From the NCBI GenBank assembly GCA_022559845.1, contig CM040120.1, positions 162,546,334 to 162,610,333 on the forward strand: a stretch of DNA of 64,000 nucleotides. Reading direction: 5' to 3'. The notes under the pieces were generated by a model. The model worked only from the letters and a program-made list of their open reading frames with translations. It was not told the DNA's origin and did no database searches. Below are positions 21,735 to 32,262 of the stretch, in pieces. This stretch comes from Amorphophallus konjac (Eukaryota > Streptophyta > Magnoliopsida > Alismatales > Araceae). Positions within the stretch are counted from its first letter, which is position 1. Each line of letters starts with the position of its first letter. The position numbers and the translations under genes are program-made.

Positions 21735-23654
21735 ATGGGGTCCAACGACCTTGAGGGAAATGGTGGATCAGCGTCTAAGGGTTTTCTACTCGAAGGACAT
21801 GCTGTGAATAGGCCTCCTTATTTTAGTGGAATTAACTATCCTTATTGGAAACATCCCATGCAGGTGTTCATTCGCGCCCAAGACTACGAACTTTGGCGAG
21901 TGATCAGCAAAGGTCCGTATGAGCTTACGGAAAATGAAGACTTGTGGACCAAAGAACAGATAAGGCAATCAACTATCAATTGGAATGCTAAACACATCAT
22001 GCAATGCTCACTCCATCCAGTAGAATTCTCAAGAGTGGCCACCTGCACATCTGCAAAACAAATGTGGGATAAGTTAGAGGTAATCTACGAAGGAACCTCT
22101 CAGGTACGAGAAACAAAAGCTAATATCTTAGTTTCTGAATACGAAATGTTCCGCATGAAGCCTGATGAATCAATTCAAGATATGTATGCTCGATTAACTG
22201 TGCTTACTAACAGTTTGACTGATTTGGGAAAGAAATATTCAGAACAAGAAATTGTAAGAAAGATTCTCAGATCACTGACTCCAGCATGGCACACAAAGGC
22301 TACTGTGGTTGAAGAATCAAGAGATCTCGCAACTACCAAGGTAGATGAACTCATTGGGTCATTGATGACCTATGAGATCAACCTCAAGAACAAAGAGGCT
22401 GAGGCACCTAAGAAAAAGTCCCTAGCTCTTAAAGCAGGACCCAGCCGTCAAGGCTCTTCCGATGAAGGTGAGGATTCGGAAAGTGAGCGAGAAGAGGATG
22501 ACGTAGCCATGCTCACTCGTAAGTTCAAAAAATTTCTGAGAAAGAAAGGTAAGAGCTTCATGAGAGGAAGGTCAAAGGTAAGAAATGGTTTCAAATCTAA
22601 TTCTAAAAACTCTAAGAAATCTGACAAAATCATCTGTTATTCTTGCAACAAACCAGGGCATTTCAAGAATGATTGTCCCGACAGATTCAGAAAAGCTGAC
22701 AAATGGAAGGGCAAGAAGAAGAACAAGGCCATGGTGTCCACATGGAGCGATGAAAAGGAAAGTGATGATGGAACTAGCTCCTCGGACAAAGAAAAAGAAG
22801 ATTCCTGTCTTATGACCAAAGGTGATGAAGAAACTGAGGTAAATTCTCCATTTGAAGATTATACAATTGATGATTGGGAGGATGCATATATACAACTCAT
22901 GGAAAAATATGAAATATACAAAAAGGAAAATTCATTGAAAAATAAAATCAATTCTTTTGTGCATGATCATGACAAGAATGATAAGAATGTTCTACTTGAA
23001 ACTGAAATTAAAGATCTTAAGAAAATGATTGAAGATTTGGAAGAAGGAAGAAAAGAAATGGCTGACTTGGAAACTGAAAATGAGGACTTAAGGAATGAAA
23101 TTGACAGCATGAAACTCAAAATGCAAACCTATGAAAAGGATAGTAAATTAAGCAATGAGAAGTATGAAGCAGTCAAACATGTCAACACTCAACTCTTGCA
23201 AAACATTGAAAACCTACAAAAAGAGTTAAAGGACAAACAACAATCTCTAGAAAAATTTGTGGATGGAAGGGAAAACCTAGATGCATTGCTAGGTACTAGA
23301 ATGAACTTCAACAAGGAAGGGTTAAGTTTTGAACCTACAAACAAAAGGTCAATTGGGTTAAAAACAGTCACATTTGTTTCCTCTTCTGATGTTTCAACCT
23401 CAAAAATAACATCCAAAGGAAAAGAAAAGATTGAAGAGGTAGTAACTGAAATTCCTAAAAAGCCTATCCAAAAGCCTAAGAAAGGTCGACCTTCCCCGCA
23501 ACATAGGTCAACACTTCCTTGGCCATCGCATGCTCAACCTTCCAGATTTCACCACAATTGCATTGCACACTCATATAGGCCACCACCATACTTTTGGAGA
23601 AATTGTGATTCATGTATTCAGCAATCCTATAAGTTTCAATCCCCTAGGTGGTAA
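21735..23654 (+). pseudogene. C1 gag (639 aa to first stop)
   Basis: The start ATG lies 13 bp after the primer site. Residues about 25-220 form the copia gag domain (PYFSGINYPYWKHPMQVFI, then MWDKLEVIYEGT). A basic Ser/Lys stretch precedes the knuckle CYSCNKPGHFKNDC (Cys301, Cys304, His309, Cys314). Residues about 390-520 are Lys/Glu-rich with heptad spacing, probably a coiled coil. The frame stops at TAA 23,652-23,654 but continues in the same phase into pol, so this stop is probably a mutation. Confidence 0.9.
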
Positions 23655-23918
23655 AACAATCACTTTCAACCCAAAACCAACCAACGGCCTCAATGGTTTA
23701 AGAAGCAAACTTTCTCAAACTTCCACAAAATTCAACAAAGAGCTTCAAAACAAAATGTGAATGTCAAAGCTGAAAAGAAAAAATAATTTCCTGCTCCAAG
23801 CAAACAAAGCATGAATGTTAAGAAGGTTTGGATTCCAAAAGAAATGGTTTCATGTTTTGAAATTCTAAAAAGTTTGAAGGGACCTAAATTTGGTTGGGTT
23901 CCAAACACCATTACTTAA
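23655..23918 (+). pseudogene. C1 gag-pol junction segment
   Basis: The gag frame continues here with further stops at TAA 23,784-23,786 and TAA 23,916-23,918. It encodes a basic stretch with VKKVWIPKEMV and PKFGWVPNT, typical of the region before the protease in this lineage. The last stop might be the native gag-pol stop, since SIRE1 is known to use a stop codon there; the other two look like damage. Confidence 0.75.
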
Positions 23919-25583
23919 TTGCTTGTGCAGGAATGTCTTGCAGCCATGCATAATAGGTGGTACCTTGATAGCGGCTGTTCAAGACACATGACTGGAGACA
24001 AATCAAAATTTTATCTCTTGGAGGAAAAGGAAGGAGGACACGTCACATTTGGAGGGAACAACAAGGGAAAAATCATTGGAACAGGTAATGTAGGTAAGAA
24101 CCTCTCCAACTCCATTTGTAACGTGTTGTTAGTTGAAGGATTGAAATATAACTTGCTCAGCATAAGTCAATTGTGTGATAAAGGTCACAAAGTGTTGTTT
24201 GATTCTCTTGAATGTAAAATCCTTGAACCAAAATCTGACAAGATAAAATTCTTTGGTAAGAGAGTCAACAATGTTTACATGATTGACTTAGATGATCCTG
24301 CTTATTCAAACCTTTATCTTGCTGCTCCAAAATCAGAAATTGCTTGGTTATGGCATCGTAGACTAGGACATGCTAGCTACAATATTTTGCATAAACTCTT
24401 AAAGCATTCAATGGTAAAAGGTTTGCCTGAACTATCCTTTAAACAAGAAAATAAATTGTGTGATGCATGTGCCCTAGGTAAACAAACTAGAAAATCATTC
24501 AAGGGAAGATCTAAAAATACATCATCCAAACCACTCGAGCTAATTCATATGGACCTATTTGGCCCAACCAGAACTGCTAGCTTAAGTGGTAGAAAATATG
24601 GATATGTCTTGGTGGATGATTTTTCTAGGTTCACATGGGTTTTCTTTCTCACACATAAAAATGATACTTTTGATGAGTTTCAGGCACTCTACATGAAGAT
24701 AAAGCAGGATGGTGAGTTTAAACTTTCCAAGATTCAATCTGATCACGGTGGTGAATTTGAAAATGCTAACTTCTATAACCTTTGCAGGGCTGAAGGCATT
24801 TCACACCGATTCTCTTCACCAAGAACACCGGAGCAAAATGGTGTAGTTGAAAGGAGAAACCGAACACTTGTAGAGATGGCAAGAACCATGCTTGCTGAAC
24901 GGCAACTTCCAAGGAGATTTTGGGCTGAAGCGGTAAACTCGGCATGTTACATTATCAACCGCTCTATGGTAAGGCCACACACCAAAAAGACTCCTTATGA
25001 GTTGCTAAAAGGTAAAAAGCCCTCTCTCTCACATATGAAAGTGTTTGGATCGAAATGCTTCATTCACAACAATGACAAAAGAGACTTAGATAAATTCGAG
25101 CCCAAGAGCGATGAAGGTATATTCCTTGGATATTCTGATAGATCTAGGGCTTATAGAATTTACAATATCAAAAATCAAACTGTGGAAGAATCACCCCATG
25201 TTTCCTTTGATGAATATCATGATTCTAACAATGATAACTCTTGCAGGAAAAACGATGAAGATGGGGAATTCCTAAGCATAAAGGACAAGAGTGATCCTCC
25301 ACAAGAAGAAATAAAAGAAGATGGTGACCTAGCCGAATCAAGCAATGCAAGGGATCAAGCTCCAGGAGAAGGTAACGATTCTACAAATATTAGAATTCTT
25401 AAGGATCATCCCTTGGAGAATGTCATTGGTAGCTTGAATGACCCACCTAGAACTAGGTCACATTTTAAAATTGTGGAAGAATTAGATCAACTTGCTCTTG
25501 TCTCGCAGCATGAACCCAAAAATATTGATGAAGCCTTAAAAGATGAAAACTGGATAAATTCCATGCAAGACGAGTTAAACTAG
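23919..25583 (+). pseudogene. C1 pol part 1: protease and integrase
   Basis: It begins in frame after TAA 23,916-23,918. The protease site WYLDSGCSRHMTGD has Asp17 in the expected D-S-G. The GAG pre-integrase region has HRRLGHASYNILHKLL and CDACALGKQ (zinc binding). The integrase core shows LIHMDLFGP, SDHGGEFEN and NGVVERRNRT, with D, D and E in place. It ends at TAG 25,581-25,583 after DELN, where relatives have Gln; a single C-to-T change explains it. Confidence 0.92.
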
Positions 25584-27059
25584 TTTGAAAGAAACAAAGT
25601 TTGGCATCTTGTTCCTAGACCTTCATCACAATCTGTAATAGACACTAAATGGGTTTTTAGGAACAAACTAAGTGAGGATGGCAAGATAATAAGAAACAAG
25701 GCTAGATTGGTGGCTCAAGGGTATAATCAAGAGTTTGGGATAGACTTTGATGAATCTTATGCCTCTGTTGCTAGACTCGAAGCTATCAGAATTCTACTTG
25801 CCTTTGCATGCTCCCTTAGAATAAAACTTTATCAAATGGATGTCAAAAGTGCCTTCTTGAATGGCTTGATCAAAGAAGAAGTCTATGTTGAGCAGTCCCC
25901 TGGCTTTAAGAATTCTAACAATGCAGATTTTGTATACAAACTAGACAGGGCGCTCTATGGACTTAAGCAAGCACCAAGAGCTTGGTATGAAAGGCTAAGC
26001 TCATTCCTCATTGAAAAATGGTACACACGAGGTAAGGTAGATCAAACACTCTTCACCAAGAAGCAAGGTAAGAACATCTTGATTGTTCAAATTTATGTTG
26101 ATGATATTGTGTTAGGTTCTATAAAATCTGAAATGTGTGAGGAATTTGCTAACCTCATGACTAGCGAATTTGAGATGAGCCTAATGGGAGAACTTCAATT
26201 CTTTCTCGGTTTGCAGGTCAACCAAGGAGACGATGGGTGCTTCATAAGTCAAGCTAAATACATTAAAGATCTATTGAAAAGATTTGACATGGCAAACAGC
26301 AAAATCATTGCAACTCCTATGAGCACCTCAACTTCACTGGATTCGGATGAAAATGGTAAATTGGTGGATGCAAAGGTCTATAGAGGTATGATTGGTTCTT
26401 TGTTTTATTTGACTGCATCCCGACCGGATATCCAGTTTAGTGTTTGCCTTTGTGCTAGATTTCAAGCTAGTCCTAGAGAATCCCATTTGACTGCCGTCGA
26501 ACGTATCCTTCGATATCTTGCCGGCACTCAAGATTTGGGATTGTGGTATCCGTCATCATGTGATTTATCTCTTATATCTTATTCTGATGCGGACTACGCT
26601 GGATGCAAGCTGGATCGCAAGAGTACTAGTGGCTATTGCCAGTTTTTAGGCGGGTGTTTAGTTTCTTGGGCATCCAAGAAACAACACTCGGTTGCCCTCT
26701 CAACCGCGGAGGCAGAATATGTTGTTGCGGGGAGCTGTGGCACCAAAGTGTTATGGATTAAACACCAACTCCAAGACTACTTGGTGGATCTTGGTTGTGT
26801 CCTGATTCTGTGTGATAACACTAGTGCTATCAACCTTGCAAAAAATCCAGTCCAGCACTCTAGGACCAAGCATATTGAGATTAGGCATCACTTCATTAGA
26901 GATGAGGTCGGTAAGAACAACTTTGAACTACATTTTGTTGATACTCTAAATCAAATTACTGATATTTTCACCAAGCCCTTGTGTAATGACAGGTTTTCAA
27001 CACTCAGAAGGGAGCTTGGTCTTTGCCGACCTCAGGCCAATAAGAATTTGAATTGGTGA
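25584..27059 (+). pseudogene. C1 pol part 2: reverse transcriptase and RNase H
   Basis: The same frame resumes after TAG 25,581-25,583 with [13 protein letters not shown] and [17 protein letters not shown] catalytic box YVDDI lies at residues 130-134 counted from the Met at 25,707, preceded by [16 protein letters not shown]. RNase H shows [24 protein letters not shown] and [14 protein letters not shown]. It ends at TGA 27,057-27,059. All catalytic residues I looked for are present, so only the upstream stops disable it. Confidence 0.92.
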
Positions 27060-28953
27060 TCATGTTCAAATTAGTTGTGTGTTTTGCATTCATGCATTGT
27101 TTATATGTCAATATGTCTTTTTACATATGGTGTCACATTGCATGTAGTTGCATAATAAAGTTGAATTTATGTTCACAATACATTGCATGGTTTGTGTCGC
27201 ATCATTCTTGCATGGCCATGGTATATCAAATGTTGATGTATGGAAGGGCATGTTATGCTTGTCACGAAGCACTCAATATGCGTGAGGTTTCACCTCCGTG
27301 AAGTACCATGTGTCAATGTCGCATATAGGCCATATAGTAAGGGGGAGTTGTCCGTGTGCAACATTCATGCATATGCTTCAAATTCATTCTGTTGCATTTA
27401 ATAAGTGTACAACCATGTGTTGGGTCATGCACATCATTTCTGCCAAATTCATGACAACCCCTGCATGTTTCAGGTCATTCTCCTCTTGACTGTTATCATT
27501 ACATGTGCTTACAAACATCACTCCTTCGTGCATCCATTGCATATACTTAGGGGGAGTTTTGTTGAATCTCTTAACCTCTCGCAATCTACATTTCTTGGCT
27601 CACAGTCTGAATATGAGCTCATGAGACTAGCGAATATATGGTGTAAGAGCTTTCTATTATGTTCCTTGATGATTGTTCATTCAATGAAAATGATTAAGAT
27701 TTAATGATTTCCTTGAAGTTCTGAAATATTTGTTTTGAAATCATCTATATTCTATGGATTTAATAGACCTTAACTAGAGATTGCATATTAGGCTTTGAAT
27801 GACTATCCTGAAATCTGAAAATCCAAACGTCATGACAATCTTGGAGATACTCTAGAGCTTCGTATTGTTTCTAAACATCTTGATGAGCTGGAAATCTTGA
27901 AAATCAATTTGCAGAGTAATGATATTGTTGCACGGAGAAATATGTCACGTCATCAAATCAAGTGACGAATGATATGTCATGATGTGCCCCTGTTATCTCT
28001 ATCATAAATCTTTTGGACTCTAGGCAGAGCAATGGCATAATTGCTGAGAAACATATCTTCTCATCAATGAAATGAGTTTGGATATGTCATGACGTGACTC
28101 TGCTATCTCTGTTCATTCTGAAGCATTACAGTCAGTCTTGCCAAATACCTAGGTATACTGGCGTCTAAACAACATGTATTCTTACGGCTAGGAGGCATGT
28201 ACTAGACTTGATTGCTCGTAAAATATGAGTCATGTGCCTTCAAATACTCAAGATATTGAAAATCAAAATATGAAACCTCTTGCTTTAATCATACAAATTC
28301 CTTGCTCAAGTCATGATTGTTTAGCCTCAATACTCGTTTCTGTGTTATTCTCTTTGTAGTTCTTGAATAAGGATATATAAGACAAGGGACGGTTAAGCAC
28401 TGCCATGATATGCCTTTTTTGTTCATTTCTATTAAATCTTGACTGTAGCTGCTTCTCGAACTCCGTTGATGATCTTGGATTTCATTAGCTTTGAACCATA
28501 TATGTGCTCACGGTCTACTTCAAGTTTGCATATAATGGCTTGCTCTTCACTCCTTTCAGCTCTGGTCTCACAGACACTTCACTTTATCACTCCTTTTTGC
28601 TGTTGGCAAAGGGGGAGAATTCTATGTGTGAGTCTTTGTACGAGCTATGTGTTATCGTGTTGTCAAAGGGGGAGAGTGCATTGTGGACAAGGGAGAGTCC
28701 AAGGGAGAGAACCTTTGTGTGCGCGTTTGTGTATGTGATGGGGTTTGCATCATTTAATCGCATTCAGATGTCATATGTGTCTTCACATGCTTTAATTGAT
28801 GGATCTTGAGCTGCACATGTCACATAGCATAGCATTCATATCTGCATTCACATGCTACTATCATGAATCTTGAACTGCATATATTGCATTTGTTATAACT
28901 TGTGCCTTTTTAGACATTCATATCACATAATGACTCACAGTGTTGCCATCATC
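27060..28953 (+). other. C1 3' region, no gene, repeated GGGGGAG tracts
   Basis: About 1.9 kb between pol and the polypurine tract. No env-like frame remains. Polypurine-like words GGGGGAGTT, GGGGGAGTT, GGGGGAGAA and GGGGGAGAG occur at about 27,341, 27,550, 28,611 and 28,669, the last two preceded by CAAA as in the true tract. Many short CATGCAT-type words occur in 27,060-27,500. Confidence 0.75.
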
Positions 28954-28967
28954 AAAAAGGGGGAGAA
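28954..28967 (+). other. C1 polypurine tract
   Basis: AAAAAGGGGGAGAA directly precedes the 3' LTR start TGTTGTG. This is the expected primer for plus-strand DNA. Confidence 0.92.
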
Positions 28968-30705
28968 TGTTGTGCCCCTGTAGTCATTTGAGTCATCATG
29001 TGATCAATTAGGTCATTCGACATCAATCTATGATCATATGAGTCATTTGGTATTCTTGGTTTTGATAATGGCTAAACACTATAAGTCATTGTTCTTTTCC
29101 ACTATCTTATGACTGACATATGTGATGTTTTGTTCATGACAGATATGCACATGAAAGCTCAATGTTGCGCCCTCGCACGCGGATCGACCTGCGCGGTTTG
29201 GTTTGAAGACTCAGTAATAAAACTTCAAGACAATCAAGGTCGATGCCACAGACATGAACGGGCGGCTAACGGACTCAAGCGACGGAGCTGGTGCGGCCAA
29301 CGGATCGACCCGGGGTGACCCGGGCTCTGCCCAGCTGGCGGTCGACCGCCAGCACAGGGGCGGTCGACCGCCCCAGCCAGGGACTGCTAAAGCTGCACAT
29401 TTTTCAGTGGCGGTCGACCGCCAGCCAGTGGCGGTCGACCGGAATTCCCAGGGTCCATTCGTCTATAGCATTTTACAGTGGCGGTCGACCGCCAGGAGCT
29501 GCAGGTCGACCGCCAGCCCCGAGCCTTCATTTTTGACTTTGTTTCCAACTTCGAAAAGGGCCATTCTACATGGATTTCTTTAATCCAAAAGTCACCTAAT
29601 CACCCACAAATTATGGATCTGGTCTAAGGCTTGTCCATAGACCATTCAAGGTCTATAAAACCAATACAAGAGGGTTGGAAACCCTAATCCTTCAAGGGGT
29701 TACAAGGGTGGCTGCAAGGGAGGTTGCAAGAGAGCTTGGAGACGAGCTACTGTTCACGTGAACAGTAGTTCATGAAGGTGTTCTTCATCCAATCAAAGGG
29801 GAATCAAGCTCAAATCAAAGCCAGCAAACCTCAAGGAAGATTACATCAAAGCAAGGCTATCAAAGTGATCCAAGGAAGCTGGTTTGATTCATGTTATTCA
29901 AAGGAAATCATCTTCATCCATTCAAGTTCTTTCAAGTTCATTCAAGGTGATATTTCAAGCATTCAAACTCCTAGAAGCTAAAGAAGCAATCAAGATTCAA
30001 GGTAGCTTCATCATCTCCTTCATTCATTCAAAGAAGTTCAAAGAGAAGATCAAGAGACAAGAATTGAAGGAAGATGTACTGTTCACGTGAACAGTACTCC
30101 GCGAAGAACATTCATCCAATCAAGGGTGAATCAAGAAGATTGAGTTGAAGCCAAGAGGAGCCTTGTTGCTGATCAACATTTCATACAAGGGCCAATTCAT
30201 TTTCACTCATAACTCAATCTCTTGTTTTAGTTCCTTCACATTTGTTTCATTTTCATTATTGTTAAACATTGAAAGTGTCATTCATCCCTACCGGTGGTTA
30301 GTAGGAAGGCAATTGGAGGGTGTTCCAATTTGCAGTTGACGTCCCTACCAGGTGGTGAGTAGGAAAGCAATCGGTAGTTTCCGATTTGCGGTTTGGTGCG
30401 CTACACAAGTGAAGCCTCACCGGGTTTTGGTGAGGGGTGGACGTAGGGCTGAGGATTCAGTCCGAACCACCTTAAAAATCCTGTCTAGCGTGGTTTGCTT
30501 GTGTGATTGAATCGTTCTAGGTGCATGCTTAGGATCGAATTATTTTATATCTTACTTATCTTGCTAAGTGAATCATAGCATACTTGGAAGCTAGTTTCTA
30601 TTCCGCTGCAATTTATTTTAACTAGCTATATAGAGGGCCACATTGCGAAGAGTGGGGCTGATCTATTCACCCCTCCCCTCTAGATCCGCTGTCCACTACA
30701 CAACA
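28968..30705 (+). repeat. C1 3' LTR (1,738 bp)
   Basis: It matches the 5' LTR almost base for base. It has 22 extra bases near 29,418-29,439 that duplicate one GGTCGACC palindrome. GTCGAC cores lie at 29,341, 29,363, 29,413, 29,434, 29,484 and 29,505, alternating about 21 and 50 bp apart. Confidence 0.95.
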
Positions 30706-30710
30706 TGTCC

Positions 30711-31538
30711 TCCCCTCTGAGTTGTAAGAAATTCAATGAATGACGGGGCACTCTGGCCACTTGGTTCTCCGGGGTAGAGGCCCAATGGAGGGGGGATCTC
30801 CATGCCTTGGACCCTAGGCTCGGGGATGTGATATGGTTGTTCTCCCCTAAGCAGGATGTTGTGGTTGGCCTGAGGAGGGCGTCCCCACTTCCTTTCCGAC
30901 CTGGTGGCATGTTGGGAGGTGGATGCTTCAGCTTGATTCACCTCTGACGGCTCGACAGGCACTTGTTGCTCTTCCTCTCTCAGGGAGAGGGCTGTGTCAA
31001 ATAATGTTGAGAGGGTGTTGCAAGAAAGGACCACCCCACTCTTCTTCTTGTTTCTAGGTCTTCTCTTCTTCTTTTTCTTTTTCTCTTCAGTGGCTGGCAA
31101 CTGCTCTTGGGGAAGCTCACCCCATAAGAGAGGCTCTTCTTTCGTCTCGGCTTCCGCTTCTGGAGCTAGTTCGAGTGACTCAAACTCCTCCCAAGGGACA
31201 TACTCCTTCAACTCCACAGGTTGGATCTCGGGCTGCTCATAATCTTTAAGCCTATCAATAATAGCCTGGAGTCTTTCAACCGCAGGGCTAGTTTCCTTGT
31301 GCACCCGCATCGGGATGTGTTTCTTCTTGTTCTGAGTGGACCGTCTTATAACGAGCCGGGGGGCTGTGTCATGCAAAACAGGTGTCACCGGTGGCGGTGC
31401 TGGTAGGGGTGTAACACCCCTTATGCGAACCTCTGGAGTGGGCCGAGGAGCTTGTCTTCTTCTTCTGTTCTTCGTTGGCGCGGCTTGCCAACCTCCTTGA
31501 TCATGAGCTGGCGCCATGACGAAGGCTTGATAAGTGGC
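30711..31538 (-). pseudogene. T2 gag-protease linker
   Basis: This open stretch (ORF 31,517-30,696 without the C1 edge) is in the T2 gag-pol frame after TAG 31,539-31,541 and is cut by C1 at 30,710. It is rich in Pro, Glu and Lys, with a run of nine lysine/arginine residues near its middle (KKKKKKRRPRNKKK). No domain is recognised. Such a linker between gag knuckle and protease is plausible; it may include a nuclear localisation-like patch, which is inference. Confidence 0.7.
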
Positions 31539-32257
31539 CTACGTACTGGACTCCGCCCATTCTTCAGGCAGCTGTTGGTATAAAGATACCATGTTGACAG
31601 TGGTGCCAAGGCTCAGCATCTCGTGCGGCTGCGGAGGATCCACTCTGAGCTCCCCCATGTCCAGCTCTCCCTTCTTGATCAAGGACTCAATGACATCCTT
31701 GAAGATGTAGCAATCCTCAATGGTATGCCCAAGCATCTGATGGTATGGGCAAAAATGAGGATCATCCTTCTTCTTCAAGTCACCAGGCCTCTTTGGATCT
31801 GGTAATGTGATCTTGTTGTACCTGGTGGCCCATTCAAATAGGACCCGGGCTTTGTCTCGAGGAAAGGAATACAATTTGTTCCTCATCTTCTCCCGCAGGG
31901 AGGGACCTTCCCGCCGTTCAGTGGAGGTGTTGGCCATCTCTTTGGCTTTCTCTTTCTGTTTCTCCAAATCTTCGAAGTCCAGTGTATGAACTTCTGGCGG
32001 TGTTGGCCTCCTCTCGGCCTGCCGGACCCTCTGACTTGATGCAGCTGGAGCAGAAGAGTATCGAGCAAGGAATGCTTCGATCTCTGCCACTATGTTGTTC
32101 AGACGGTCGAATGACCTCACCTCAGCACCGATCATCCTCTCAAGGATCTCCTTCTTTAGATTCTGTTTACAGATCTGCACTGCATCCTCCTGATGCGGGG
32201 GACGTTTGCACCTCATGCTAAGGTTCCTCCATCTCTTTATGTAGTCGAGCGCCGACT
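31539..32257 (-). pseudogene. T2 gag, C-terminal part with CCHC-like knuckle
   Basis: The frame enters from the S1 junction with DESALDYIKRWRNLSMRCK, the usual middle of a Ty3/gypsy gag capsid domain. It continues through a helical stretch, then LREKMRNKLYSFPRDKAR. The knuckle FCPYHQMLGHTIEDCY has the C-X2-H-X4-H-X4-C spacing typical of Tat-type gag. It ends at TAG 31,539-31,541, which relatives would read through. S1 at 32,263 separates it from the N-terminal part. Confidence 0.9.
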
Positions 32258-32262
32258 CATCA
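32258..32262. repeat. S1 target site duplication (CATCA), left copy
   Basis: CATCA before TGATGGGG is repeated at 34,886-34,890 after TCACATCA. The T2 gag frame is restored without shift when one copy and S1 are removed. Confidence 0.95.

Larger units (their letters stand above)
19992..30705 (+). mobile_element. C1: Ty1/copia element, SIRE/Maximus type (10,714 bp)
   Basis: Complete element with TGTTG..CAACA LTRs, a tRNA-Met primer site, gag, protease, integrase, RT, RNase H, a long 3' region and a polypurine tract. The target duplication TGTCC is at 19,987-19,991 and 30,706-30,710. It is inserted in the T2 gag-protease frame. Large gag with a coiled-coil tail, gag-pol in one frame and repeated GGGGGAG tracts fit the SIRE/Maximus lineage. 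The LTRs are nearly identical, so it is recent, yet four in-frame stops block the polyprotein. Confidence 0.95.
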
